Positions 48,880 through 57,983 of a DNA stretch of 64,000 nucleotides are shown one piece after another. Below the pieces are notes generated by a model. It was not told where the DNA came from and searched no databases. It saw nothing but the letters and a program-made list of their open reading frames with translations. This DNA comes from an uncultured Oscillospiraceae bacterium (GTDB lineage Bacteria > Bacillota > Clostridia > Oscillospirales > Oscillospiraceae). Every line of letters starts with the position of its first letter. Position 1 is the first letter of the stretch. The stretch lies in the NCBI GenBank assembly GCA_947627735.1, contig CANQXG010000008.1, positions 1-64,000 of the forward strand. Reading direction: 5' to 3'. A program made the position numbers and the translations under genes.

Positions 48880-49491
48880 TCATTCTCCCGGCTCCGTCAC
48901 CGCCGCCCGGCCCCCGGTGGCGTCGGCCAGCCGGCGGGCGAAGGCGTCCGTCCGCTCCGCCAGCAGCTCCACGGTGAGCACGGCCCGCTCCGGGTCGGAC
49001 TCGTAGTCGCTGTCCAGCAGCGCCCCCTCAGCCTCCCGGATCAGCCGGTGCACCCGGTCCAGGCAGTCCCAGGGGCACGCCAGGCGCAGCCGCGCCTTCT
49101 CCGGGTCCGGCTCCACCCCGGCGTCCGCCAGGGCCAGGGCCGCGGCCTTGGAATAGGCCCGCACCAGCCCGCCGCTGCCCAGGAGGGTGCCTCCGAAGTA
49201 CCGGGTCACCACGCACAGCGCCCCGTATACGTCTGCGCCCTTCAGCACCGCCGCCATGGGGCCTCCGGCGGTGCCCCCCGGCTCCCCGTCGTCAGACCAG
49301 CGGCAGGACCCGTCCGGCAGCACCCAGGCCCAGCAGTGGTGCCGGGCGTCGGGATACTTCTTCCGCACCTGGGCGAGGCACTCCTTCGCCTGGGTCTCAT
49401 CGGCGACGCAAAACAGCTCCCCGATGAACCGGGAGCGCTTTTCCTCATACTCCCCCGTGCCGTATCCGGCCGGGCGCATCCGCTCACCCAT
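48880..49491 (-). CDS. YigZ/IMPACT-family protein
   Basis: A 203-residue protein of the UPF0029/IMPACT family: YEEKRSRFIGELFCVADETQ, HHCWAWVLPDGSCRWSDDGE, GTAGGPMAAVLKGADVYGAL and VTRYFGGTLLGSGGLVRAYS, the last two being family hallmarks. The role may involve translation regulation or RNA, but is unsettled. The start MGERMRP at 49491 overlaps the hflX stop by 8 bp; an alternative is Met four codons later. The frame upstream runs inside hflX. Confidence 0.88.
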   Translation of the reverse strand: MGERMRPAGYGTGEYEEKRSRFIGELFCVADETQAKECLAQVRKKYPDARHHCWAWVLPDGSCRWSDDGEPGGTAGGPMAAVLKGADVYGALCVVTRYFGGTLLGSGGLVRAYSKAAALALADAGVEPDPEKARLRLACPWDCLDRVHRLIREAEGALLDSDYESDPERAVLTVELLAERTDAFARRLADATGGRAAVTEPGE

Positions 49492-50755
49492 GGGCGGCCT
49501 CCTCATAGGCCCGCAGGCTCTCCCGCAGCGCCGGCCGCACCACCGCCAGCACCCGGGCGCCCTCGTCGGTGTACTGCAGGTCCAGGATGTTGGCCTCCCG
49601 GCGCAGCCGCTCCACCAGCGCCGCATGGTCGTAGGGGATGGTCAGCGCCACCCGGGCCAGGTCCCCGGCCAGCTTCCGCCCCACGGCGTACAGCAGCGCC
49701 CCGGTGCCCTCGCCGGTCCGGGCGCAGACGCATATCTCGTCTTCCCCTGCCGGCAGGCGGCCAAAGTAGTTGTCGCACTTGTTGTAGACCTTCAGACAGG
49801 GGGTCTGGCCCGCCCCCAGCCGCACGATCAGGTCCTCCACCACCCGCACCTGGGTCTCCCAGTCCGGGTCGGATATGTCGATCACGTGCAGCAAAAGGTC
49901 GGCGTAGGTCAGCTCCTCCAGCGTGGCCTTGAACGCGTCCACCAGCTCCGTGGGCAGCTTGCGGATAAAGCCCACCGTGTCGCTGAGCAGGGCCTGCCCG
50001 CCCTCGCCCAGGTCCAGCCGCCGGGTGGTGGTGTCCAGAGTGTCGAACAGCCGGTCCCCGGTGTGGATATTGTCGCCGGTGAGGGTGTTAAGAAGGGTGG
50101 ATTTGCCCGCGTTGGTATAGCCCACCAGGGCTACCACCGGCACGGCGTTGCGCTCCCGCTGCCGCCGCTGGGTGCCCCGGACACGGCGCACCTGCTCCAG
50201 CTCCTCCGCCAGCTTCTGGATGCGCCGGCGGATGTGCCGCCGGTCGGTCTCCAGCTGGGTCTCGCCGGGGCCGCGGGTGCCGATGGGGGCGGAGGTGCCC
50301 GCCTGGCGCTTCAGGTGGGTCCACATGCCCGTCAGCCGGGGCAGCAGATACCGGTACTGGGCCAGCTCCACTTGCAGCTTGCCCTCCCGGGTCCTGGCCC
50401 GCTGGGCGAAGATGTCCAGGATGAGTCCCGTCCGGTCCAGCACCCGCACGCCCATGGCCTCCTCCAGCACCCGGGCCTGGGAGGGGGTCAGGTCGTTGTC
50501 GAATATGACCAGATCGCAGCCCTCGTTCTCCACGGCCTCTTTCAGCTCATGGACCTTCCCCGGACCCAGGAAGCTGTGGGGGTCGGGCTTGTCCCGGGTC
50601 TGCAGCACCGTGCACACCGGCTCCGCCCCGGCGGTCTCGGCCAGGCGCCACAGCTCGTCCATGCTCACCTCGCCGCTGCGCTCCGCCGCGTCCATGCTGG
50701 CGGCCGCCAGCCCTGCCAGCGCCGCCCGTTCCTTTTTTACCGTCGTGTCCTGTAT
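49484..50755 (-). CDS. hflX: GTPase HflX (possible AUA start)
   Basis: A ribosome-associated GTPase that splits stalled ribosomes. N-terminal domain then GTPase with G1 GYTNAGKSTLLN, G3 DTVG and G4 NKCD. The first ATG is at 50695, but homology (VKKERAALAGLAA) continues 20 codons upstream without any ATG, GTG or TTG. At 50755 an ATA codon sits 9 nt after AAGGAG, right behind the corA stop. I therefore place the start at 50755, giving 423 residues; the conservative alternative is 50695 (403 residues). A sequence error or ATG-to-ATA mutation is also possible. The gene is followed by the overlapping yigZ. Confidence 0.8.
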   Translation of the reverse strand: MQDTTVKKERAALAGLAAASMDAAERSGEVSMDELWRLAETAGAEPVCTVLQTRDKPDPHSFLGPGKVHELKEAVENEGCDLVIFDNDLTPSQARVLEEAMGVRVLDRTGLILDIFAQRARTREGKLQVELAQYRYLLPRLTGMWTHLKRQAGTSAPIGTRGPGETQLETDRRHIRRRIQKLAEELEQVRRVRGTQRRQRERNAVPVVALVGYTNAGKSTLLNTLTGDNIHTGDRLFDTLDTTTRRLDLGEGGQALLSDTVGFIRKLPTELVDAFKATLEELTYADLLLHVIDISDPDWETQVRVVEDLIVRLGAGQTPCLKVYNKCDNYFGRLPAGEDEICVCARTGEGTGALLYAVGRKLAGDLARVALTIPYDHAALVERLRREANILDLQYTDEGARVLAVVRPALRESLRAYEEAAHG

Positions 50756-50773
50756 GGCGTCGTTCTCCTTGCG

Positions 50774-51679
50774 TCAAAGCATTTTTTTCTTCTTGAAATA
50801 GATGATCTCCGCCGCCGCGATGACCACCGCCGCGGCGATGGCGGCGGGGTAGCCGTAGCGCCAGCGCAGCTCCGGCATGTTGGCGAAGTTCATCCCGTAC
50901 CAGCCGGTGAGCAGCGTCAGGGGCAGGAAGATGGTGGTCACCACCGTCAGGATGCTCATGGTCCGGTTCTGTCGGGCGTCCTGCTGGGCCTGGAGCACCT
51001 CCCGCAGCTGCATGGCGTACTCCCGCAGCAGCGAGGCGTACTGCTTCAGCCGCCACATCATGTTGGCGAACCGCCGCCAGGGCGCCGGGTCCCGGACCGC
51101 GTCGGCGGCCTCCTCGGCCATGACCCCGGCCAGGGCGGACATCTGCTCGTAGTGGGCGTTCAGCTCCGACAGCCGCTTGCGCACCGCCAGAAGCTGTTCC
51201 AGCACCTTCTCCCCCTTGTCCGCCAGGATCTGCTCCTCCAGCGATTCCAGGCAGCTCTCGATGTGCTGCAGGCAGAGGATATCCTCCTCCGACTCCCGCT
51301 CCGCCAGCAGCAGGAGCACCCGGTCCGGCCCTGCGTCCGCCGGCAGCCGCCCGTCCACCTTCTCCGGCAGATCACGGAGCTTGCCGGCGCTCTCGATGAG
51401 GGTCAGGCTGTCCCGGTCCAGGATGAATCCCAGGGCCAGATGGGGTCCCGGCTGGCCGTGTTTGTCCGGGAAGCGGACCACCCCCTGCACATACCGGGGC
51501 AGGACCTCCGCCCGGGAGTAGCGGATGGAACCGAGACTGTGGAGCATCTGCCGGCGGCCCGGCCCGGCCGCGTCCTGGCGGAACTCCTCCGTCGTCAGCA
51601 CGCGCACGCAGGCCGCCTGTCCCGGCTCCGCCGGGAGCAGGGCGCCGTTTTCGCCGATCCGATACCGAAGCACGCTCAC
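50774..51679 (-). CDS. corA: CorA-family magnesium/divalent cation transporter
   Basis: A 301-residue CorA-like protein: a long cytoplasmic alpha/beta and helical N-terminal part (about 1-240, DRVLLLLAERESEEDILCLQ...), then two membrane helices with TTIFLPLTLLTGWYGMNFAN, including the GMN selectivity motif, and a basic C-terminus (YFKKKKML). It mediates Mg2+ or Co2+ uptake as a pentamer. It follows dnaE by 10 bp and precedes hflX. Confidence 0.9.
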   Translation of the reverse strand: MSVLRYRIGENGALLPAEPGQAACVRVLTTEEFRQDAAGPGRRQMLHSLGSIRYSRAEVLPRYVQGVVRFPDKHGQPGPHLALGFILDRDSLTLIESAGKLRDLPEKVDGRLPADAGPDRVLLLLAERESEEDILCLQHIESCLESLEEQILADKGEKVLEQLLAVRKRLSELNAHYEQMSALAGVMAEEAADAVRDPAPWRRFANMMWRLKQYASLLREYAMQLREVLQAQQDARQNRTMSILTVVTTIFLPLTLLTGWYGMNFANMPELRWRYGYPAAIAAAVVIAAAEIIYFKKKKML

Positions 51680-51689
51680 CGCCTCCTTG

Positions 51690-54600
51690 TCATTTCACCA
51701 CCACGTTCTCCGGCCCCAGCTGCTCCTGCAGGTCCTGGATCAGGGCCGGGTGGATGAGGCACTTGGCGCCCAGCCGGCGCTTGGTGTCGGCAAAGTACAC
51801 CACCAGAGGCTCCGTGCCCGGGAACATGGTCAGCAGCAGCTCGATCCGCCGCATATGGGGGTCGCCCCGGGAGGGCAGCCGCACCCAGAGGGTGCGTGCC
51901 CCGCTCTGGGCCGACGTGGCCGCCGGCGGGGTGCGCCGGCCGGCATAGCCCCCGTCCCGGGCGGCGTTCTTCACCGCGGCGATGACGCCGTCGTCCATCC
52001 CCTCCAGGGGGTAGGCCGCGTCCAGCATCAGCTGGGGGTCCTTCTCGTCCCGGACGGAGATGCGCCCGGCGCAGCATATGGCCGTGCCCTCCTTCAGATA
52101 GGCTCCGCCCTGGTCCAATGCCCGCTGGAAGGCCAGCAGCTCCATGGAGCCGGTGTCGTCCTCCAGGGTCACGGTGCACATGAGGGTGTTGTTTTTCGTG
52201 GTGCGGGTCCGGGCGGAGGCCACCACCCCCGCCAGGAGCACGTACTGGCCGTCCCGGAACCGCTGAGGCCCCTCCTCCGAGGCGAAGTCGCCCATGATGG
52301 CGCCCATGGACGCGGCCCCCAGCTTCTTCACCGTTTCCCGGTAGCCGTGCATGGGGTGGCCGGTGAGATACAGACCGGTGGTCTCCTTCTCCATGGCCAT
52401 CTTCTCCATGGGGGTGAACTCCTCCACGTCCGGCAGCTCCAGGGTGGACACCGGCTCGTCCTCGTCCATGGAGAACAGGTCGAACTGCCCGGCCAGGTTC
52501 TTCCGCCCGGCGGAGTTGACCCCCTCCAGCACCTTGTCCAGCACCTGCAGCAGCGCCTTGCGCTTGTAGCCCATGGAGTCGAAGGCCCCGGCCTGGATCA
52601 GGCTCTCCACAGGCCGGCGGTTCAGCTCCCGGCCATACAGCCGCCGGCAGAACTCGTCGAAGGCCACATAGGGGCCGGACTCGGCCCGCTCCGCCATCAG
52701 CTGATTCACGAAGCCCCGGCCCACGCCCTTCACGGCGGCCAGGCCGAAGCGGATGTTGCCCCCCGCCACGGTGAAGTCCGCGTCGGACTCGTTCACGTCC
52801 GGGGGCAGCAGCTCGATGCCCATGGCCTTGCACTCGGCGATGTACTCCGCCACCTTCCCGGAGCTGTCCAGCACGCTTGTCAGCAGCGCCGCCATGTACT
52901 CCTTGGGCCAGTGGCACTTCATCCACGCCGTGCGGTAGGCCACCACGGCGTAGCACACCGCGTGGGCCTTGTTGAAGGCGTAGGAGGCGAAGTCCAATAT
53001 CTCGTCATAGATGCTGTTGGCCACGGCCTCGCTGACGCCGTTGGCCAGGCACCCGGGGATGCCCCGCTCCGGGTCGCCGTAGACGAAGGCGCGCCGCTCG
53101 GCGTCGATGACCGCGTGCTTTTTCTTCGACATGGCCCGGCGGATCATGTCCGCCTGACCCAGGGAGAAGCCCGCCAGGCGCTGGAAGATGCTGATGACCT
53201 GCTCCTGGTACACGATGCAGCCGTAGGTCACGTCCAGGATGGGCCGCAGCAGCTCGTGCTTGTAGGTGACCCGCTCCGGGTGGGCGGCGCACTCCAGAAA
53301 CCGGGGGATGGACTCCATGGGGCCGGGCCGGTACAGGGCGATGACGGCGGTGATGTCCTCGATGGACTTGGGCCGCAGGCCCACGCACACGCCGGTCATG
53401 CCAGCGCTCTCCAGCTGGAACACGCCGCTGGTGTGGCCCTCGGTGAGCATTTTGAAGGTCTCCGGGTCGTCCTCGGGGATGCCGTCCAGCCGGAAATCCG
53501 GCTGCACCCGCCGGGCCAGGTCCTCCGCGTCCTTCAGCACGGTCAGGTTCCGCAGGCCCAGGAAATCCATTTTGAGCAGGCCCAGCTGCTCCAGGGTCAC
53601 CATGTCGAACTGGCAGACGATGGAGTCGTCGTTCCGGGCCAGGGGCACGTAATCGGTCAGGGGGCTGGCGGTGATGACCACGCCGGCGGCGTGGGTGGAG
53701 GCGTGGCGGGGCATGCCCTCCAGGGCCTTGGCGGTGTCGATCAGGTCGTGGATCTTCTCGTCGGCGTCGTACATCTCCTTCAGGGGCTTGGACAGCCGCA
53801 GGGCCTCGTCCAGGGTCATGCCCAGGGAGAAGGGGACGTTTTTGGCCACCGTGTCCGTCTCGCCGTAGCCCACGTTCAGCACCCGGCCCACGTCCCGGAT
53901 GGCCGCCCGGGCGGCCATGGTGCCGAAGGTGACGATCTGGGCCACGTGGTCGGCGCCGTACTTGCGGGAGACGTAGTCGATCACCTCGCCCCGGCGGCGG
54001 ACGCAGAAGTCCATGTCGATGTCCGGCATGGTGACCCGCTCGGGGTTCAGAAACCGCTCGAAGAACAGCTTGTACTTGATGGGGTCCACGTCGGTGATGT
54101 GCAGGGTGTAGCTGACGATGGACCCGGCGCCGGAGCCGCGCCCCGGCCCCACGGGGATGTCCCGGCCCTTGGCGAAGGCGATGAAGTCCCAGACGATGAG
54201 GAAGTAGTCCACGAACCCCATCTGATCGATGACGCCCAGCTCATAGTCCAGCCGGTCGGACAGGTCCTTCCCGTAGCCCGGATACCGCTCCGCCAGGCCC
54301 TTGTAGCACAGGCTCTTCAGATAGGCGAAGCTGTCCGTTTCCCCCTCGGGCAGCTGGAACCGGGGCAGGTGATAGTGGCCGAACTCAAAGTCGAACGCGC
54401 ACATGTCCGCGATCTTCACGGTGTTGTCGTAGGCCTCCGGGAAGTCGGGGAACAGCCGGCGCATCTCCTCCTCGGATTTGAGGTACAACTCCTGGCTCTC
54501 GAATTTCATCCGGTCCGGGTCGTCCACGGTCTTGCCGGTCTGGATGCACATGAGCACGTCCTGGATGTGGGCGTCGTCCCGGGTCAGGTAGTGGGCGTCG

Positions 54601-55211
54601 TTGGTGACGGCCAGGGGGATGCCGGTGTCGTTGTGGATGCGGATCAGCCCCTGGGCGGCCCGGCGCTCGTCGGCGATGCCGTGGTCCTGCAGCTCCAGAT
54701 AGAAGCTGTCCGGCCCGAACAGGTCCCGCAGCTCCAGCGCCCGGGCCTTGGCGGCCTCGTACTCCCCCCGCACCAGCTTTTGGGGGATGTCCCCGGCCAG
54801 GCAGGCCGACAGGCAGATCAGCCCCTCCGCGTGCTGGCGCAGCAGGGGCCAGTCGATCCGGGGGCGGATATAAAAGCCGTTGACGAACCCCTCGCTCACC
54901 AGGGCGCAGAGGTTGTGGTAGCCCGTTTCATTTTTGCACAGGAGGATGAGGTGGGAGTAGTTGTTGTCCAGGCCGTATTCCTTGTCCCGCCGGTCCCGGG
55001 GGGCCACATAGACCTCGCAGCCGATGATGGGCTTCACGTCCGCCTCCCGGCAGGCCCGGTAGAAGTTCACCACCCCGTACATCACCCCGTGGTCGGTGAT
55101 GGCCAGGGCATCCTGGCCCATGGCCTTGGCGCGCTTCGCCATCTCCTTGATGCGGCAGGCGCCGTCCAGGAGGCTGTATTCACTGTGAACGTGCAGATGG
55201 ACGAATGACAT
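51690..55211 (-). CDS. dnaE: DNA polymerase III alpha subunit DnaE
   Basis: An 1173-residue replicative polymerase of DnaE type. The PHP domain is at the start (FVHLHVHSEYSLLDGA, NDAHYLTRDDA), palm motifs GPGRGSGAGSIV and PDIDMDFCVRRRG carry catalytic aspartates, EQVISIFQRLAGF and KKKHAVIDAER follow, and an OB-fold begins about 995 (YVLLAGVVASARTRTTKNN). Length is normal for the family. The start at 55211 lies 3 bp after the whiA stop. Confidence 0.96.
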   Translation of the reverse strand: MSFVHLHVHSEYSLLDGACRIKEMAKRAKAMGQDALAITDHGVMYGVVNFYRACREADVKPIIGCEVYVAPRDRRDKEYGLDNNYSHLILLCKNETGYHNLCALVSEGFVNGFYIRPRIDWPLLRQHAEGLICLSACLAGDIPQKLVRGEYEAAKARALELRDLFGPDSFYLELQDHGIADERRAAQGLIRIHNDTGIPLAVTNDAHYLTRDDAHIQDVLMCIQTGKTVDDPDRMKFESQELYLKSEEEMRRLFPDFPEAYDNTVKIADMCAFDFEFGHYHLPRFQLPEGETDSFAYLKSLCYKGLAERYPGYGKDLSDRLDYELGVIDQMGFVDYFLIVWDFIAFAKGRDIPVGPGRGSGAGSIVSYTLHITDVDPIKYKLFFERFLNPERVTMPDIDMDFCVRRRGEVIDYVSRKYGADHVAQIVTFGTMAARAAIRDVGRVLNVGYGETDTVAKNVPFSLGMTLDEALRLSKPLKEMYDADEKIHDLIDTAKALEGMPRHASTHAAGVVITASPLTDYVPLARNDDSIVCQFDMVTLEQLGLLKMDFLGLRNLTVLKDAEDLARRVQPDFRLDGIPEDDPETFKMLTEGHTSGVFQLESAGMTGVCVGLRPKSIEDITAVIALYRPGPMESIPRFLECAAHPERVTYKHELLRPILDVTYGCIVYQEQVISIFQRLAGFSLGQADMIRRAMSKKKHAVIDAERRAFVYGDPERGIPGCLANGVSEAVANSIYDEILDFASYAFNKAHAVCYAVVAYRTAWMKCHWPKEYMAALLTSVLDSSGKVAEYIAECKAMGIELLPPDVNESDADFTVAGGNIRFGLAAVKGVGRGFVNQLMAERAESGPYVAFDEFCRRLYGRELNRRPVESLIQAGAFDSMGYKRKALLQVLDKVLEGVNSAGRKNLAGQFDLFSMDEDEPVSTLELPDVEEFTPMEKMAMEKETTGLYLTGHPMHGYRETVKKLGAASMGAIMGDFASEEGPQRFRDGQYVLLAGVVASARTRTTKNNTLMCTVTLEDDTGSMELLAFQRALDQGGAYLKEGTAICCAGRISVRDEKDPQLMLDAAYPLEGMDDGVIAAVKNAARDGGYAGRRTPPAATSAQSGARTLWVRLPSRGDPHMRRIELLLTMFPGTEPLVVYFADTKRRLGAKCLIHPALIQDLQEQLGPENVVVK

Positions 55212-55214
55212 GTT

Positions 55215-56120
55215 CTACTCCTTCAGCTCCCGGCTCAGCTCCACCAGCTTCCGCAGCCGGTGGTTCATGCAGCTCTTCGTCACCGCCGGCCAGGCCAGCT
55301 GGGCCAGGTCGGCCAGACTGCAGGAGGGATTGGCGATGCGCAGCAGCGCCGTGTCCTGCAGCGCCTGGGGCAGGCTGTCCAGCCCCGGGCCGGCCTCGAT
55401 GGCGCGGATGGCGGCCAGCTGCTCCGCCGCCGCGTCGGTGATCTTGTCGGCGTTGGCCATGTCGCAGTTGGTCAGCCGGTTCATGGCGTTGGCCATATGC
55501 TTCTCCACCTTGGCCTGCATCACGCCCATGGCGGACAGGGGCGCGCCCAGGGTGGTGAGCAGGTCCTCGATGGCGCCGCTCTTTTTGAAATAGGTGATCC
55601 AGTTCCGCCCCCGGACGGCCTCCCGAGGCTCGAAGCCCATCTCCAGCAGCAGCGCCCGGACCTCCCGGCACACGCTCTCGTGGCCGGTGGCCAGCTCCAG
55701 GTGATAGCCCCGGGCGGGGTCGGTGACGCTGCCCCCCGCCAGGAACGCCCCCCGCAGGAAGGCCACCCGGTCGCAGTCCGACTCCGTCACCGCCAGATTG
55801 ATGTGGTGGGCCACCGACCGGTCCGGGTCATAGCCGAAGGCGGAGAAGATGGCCCGGAGCTTGTCCCTGTCGGTGATGAGCAGCGAGCGCTTGCCGCCCT
55901 CCGCCGGGGCGGGCAGCTCGTCGAAATCCAGGCCGAAGGCCCGGCGGAACAGCCGGGGCAGCCGGGCGGCGAAGGCGTCGTTGGAGGTCATCACCCGGAT
56001 CAGCCGTGGGGTGAAGGCGTTGGCGTACAGCAGCACGCCGTAGGCCTCCGCCAGGGCGCAGCACTTCCTGCCGGGGGGTTCCCGGCACAGCTCGGTCTTC
56101 ACGTCGGATGAAAAGCTCAT
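55215..56120 (-). CDS. whiA: WhiA-family DNA-binding regulator
   Basis: A 301-residue WhiA (DUF199): N-terminal region MSFSSDVKTELCREPPGRKC, a degenerate LAGLIDADG-type domain (VAFLRGAFLAGGSVTDPARGYHLE split across about 115-140), and a C-terminal HTH (CSLADLAQLAWPAVTKSCMNHRLRKL). It influences cell division in Firmicutes and sporulation in actinobacteria. The start MSFSSD at 56120 is typical of the family. It follows rapZ by 28 bp, with no yvcK gene in between. Confidence 0.92.
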   Translation of the reverse strand: MSFSSDVKTELCREPPGRKCCALAEAYGVLLYANAFTPRLIRVMTSNDAFAARLPRLFRRAFGLDFDELPAPAEGGKRSLLITDRDKLRAIFSAFGYDPDRSVAHHINLAVTESDCDRVAFLRGAFLAGGSVTDPARGYHLELATGHESVCREVRALLLEMGFEPREAVRGRNWITYFKKSGAIEDLLTTLGAPLSAMGVMQAKVEKHMANAMNRLTNCDMANADKITDAAAEQLAAIRAIEAGPGLDSLPQALQDTALLRIANPSCSLADLAQLAWPAVTKSCMNHRLRKLVELSRELKE

Positions 56121-56148
56121 GGGATCTCCCCCTCGCGCCAAGAGGCCG

Positions 56149-57006
56149 TTACTCCTTTTCCCGCTCCAGCTCCCGGTGGTGCACGCTCACCGCCGCGTCC
56201 CTACCGGCCAGGGCGTCGGCCAGGGCCTGGGCCATGGCCACGCTCCTGTGCTGGCCGCCGGTGCAGCCCACGGCCACGGTCAGCTCCGACCGGTCCGCCT
56301 TATACAGGGGCAGCACCAGGTCCAGCAGCTCCAATATCTTCGTCAGCAGGGCCTGGGCGTTCCCGCCCCGGAACACATACTCCGCCACCGGTTTGTCCAG
56401 CCCGGTCAGATGCTGCAGCTCCGGCTGATAGAAGGGGTTGGGCAGGCACCGGGCGTCGAACACCAGGTCCGCCTCCGGGGGAAGCCCCTGGTGGTAGCCG
56501 AAGCTTATCACGTTCACGGTGAAGCGCTGCTCCTGCCGCTGCAGGCACTGGCATATCCTGGCCCGCAGCTTGTTCAGCGGCGCGGCGTCGGTGCGGATGA
56601 TGAAATCCGCCCGGTCCCGCAGGGGGGTCAGGAAAGACCGCTCCCGCTCGATGGCCTGGCGGATGCCCTCCCCGGGCCTGCTCAGGGGATGGGGCCGGCG
56701 GGATTCCTTGTACCGGCGCAGGAGGGTGGCGGTGTCTGCCTCCAGATAGAGGATGCGCACCGCGCAGTCCAGCCCGTCCAGCTCCGCCATCGCGGCGGTC
56801 AGCTCCTGGGCATTCTCCACGCTGCGCACGTCCATGCCCAGGGCCACCCGCTCGAACCGGCCCTTCCCGGACTGGCACAGGGCGGCGAACCGGCCCAGCA
56901 GGGCCGGCGGCAGGTTGTCCACGCAGTAGTACCCCAGGTCCTCGCAGATGTCCGCGGCCCGGGACTTGCCCGCCCCGGACAGACCGGTGATGATGAGGAT
57001 CTCCAT
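56149..57006 (-). CDS. rapZ: RNase adapter protein RapZ
   Basis: A 285-residue RapZ/YvcJ: P-loop ITGLSGAGKSRAADICEDLG at the N-terminus, DIRS-type VRSVENAQELTAAMAEL, RTDAAPLNKLRARI, and the C-terminal signature VAVGCTGGQHRSVAMAQALADAL. In Firmicutes it is an ATP/GTP-binding protein of the hprK-rapZ-whiA cluster. ATG 57006 is favoured over a GTG three codons earlier; the gene start overlaps or abuts the murB stop. Confidence 0.92.
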   Translation of the reverse strand: MEILIITGLSGAGKSRAADICEDLGYYCVDNLPPALLGRFAALCQSGKGRFERVALGMDVRSVENAQELTAAMAELDGLDCAVRILYLEADTATLLRRYKESRRPHPLSRPGEGIRQAIERERSFLTPLRDRADFIIRTDAAPLNKLRARICQCLQRQEQRFTVNVISFGYHQGLPPEADLVFDARCLPNPFYQPELQHLTGLDKPVAEYVFRGGNAQALLTKILELLDLVLPLYKADRSELTVAVGCTGGQHRSVAMAQALADALAGRDAAVSVHHRELEREKE

Positions 57007-57011
57007 GTCGG

Positions 57012-57923
57012 TCACCTTCCCAATATCAGCACTTCCGGCTCCAGCGCGACGCCGGAGCGAGCCAGGACCGTTTGCTGTATGTGCTCCATCAGTCGCAGCA
57101 CGTCCGCCGCGGTGGCGGAGCCGGTGTTCACCACGAACCCGGCGTGCTTTTCCGACACCTGCGCCCCGCCGATGCGATAGCCCTTCAGCCCCGCCTGTTC
57201 GATGAGGGCGGCGGCATAGCCCTCCGCCGGACGCTTAAAGGTGCTGCCCGCCGAGGGCATATCCAGCGGCTGGCTGGCCCGGCGCCGCTCAGAAAGCTGG
57301 CGCATCCGCTCCCGGATCTCTTCCGGGTCCCCGGGGACCAGGGAGAACACCGTCCGCAGGATCACCGCCCGGCTGCCGGAAAAGACGCTGTGACGGTAGG
57401 AAAAACCGTGCTCCGGCCCGGTGACGGTCCGGCGGACCAGGCCGTCGTCCAGATACTCCGTGCGCCGGACCACATCCTTCAGCTCCCCGCCGTAGGCGCC
57501 GGCGTTCATCACCACGCCGCCGCCCACGCTGCCGGGGATGCCGTGGGCAAATTCCAGCCCGGTCAGGCCTGCCCGCGCCGCGGCCACTGCCGCCGCCGCC
57601 AGGGTGGCGCCGCAGTCCGCTGTGATCTCATGGCCCTCCGCCCGGACCTGTCCCGCCCCGGGGCAGGCGGCCACCACGAACCGGTCCAGCGGCCCGTCCG
57701 GGGGCAGGATGTTGGTGCCCTTGCCGATGACGAGCGGCTCCGTCCCCGCCCGACGCAGCAGGGCGCACAGCCGCTCCAGCTCCTCCGCCGAGCCGGGCAG
57801 GGCCATGACGGCCGCCGGCCCGCCGATGCGGAACGAGCAGTGCTCCCGCATGGGCTCGTCCTGCCGCAGCTCCAGATCGGGAAGGGCCCTTCGTATATCA
57901 CGGATGAGATTCGTATAGTCCAT
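57012..57923 (-). CDS. murB: UDP-N-acetylenolpyruvoylglucosamine reductase
   Basis: A 303-residue FAD enzyme of peptidoglycan synthesis that reduces UDP-GlcNAc-enolpyruvate with NADPH. It shows HCSFRIGGPAAVMALPGSAE (about 30), GLEFAHGIPGSVGGGVVMNA (FAD-binding), SYRHSVFSG, and AGSTFKRPAEGYAAALIEQA with the catalytic Ser-type region, all as in type II MurB. The start MDYTNLIRD at 57923 has GAGG only 4-5 nt upstream; an earlier Met in frame is possible but adds a basic run not typical of the family. Confidence 0.93.
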   Translation of the reverse strand: MDYTNLIRDIRRALPDLELRQDEPMREHCSFRIGGPAAVMALPGSAEELERLCALLRRAGTEPLVIGKGTNILPPDGPLDRFVVAACPGAGQVRAEGHEITADCGATLAAAAVAAARAGLTGLEFAHGIPGSVGGGVVMNAGAYGGELKDVVRRTEYLDDGLVRRTVTGPEHGFSYRHSVFSGSRAVILRTVFSLVPGDPEEIRERMRQLSERRRASQPLDMPSAGSTFKRPAEGYAAALIEQAGLKGYRIGGAQVSEKHAGFVVNTGSATAADVLRLMEHIQQTVLARSGVALEPEVLILGR

Positions 57924-57983
57924 ATAGCCTCGCTTAAGTTCGCGCCCGCAGGCGCGAATAAAGAGCAAGCTCCTTTCAAACGA

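Noticed and set aside
51525-55208. Forward open frame of 1227 codons opposite dnaE
   Set aside because: Exact antisense of the conserved dnaE gene with low-complexity composition (Leu/Val/Gln/His/Gly); no ribosome site or motif.
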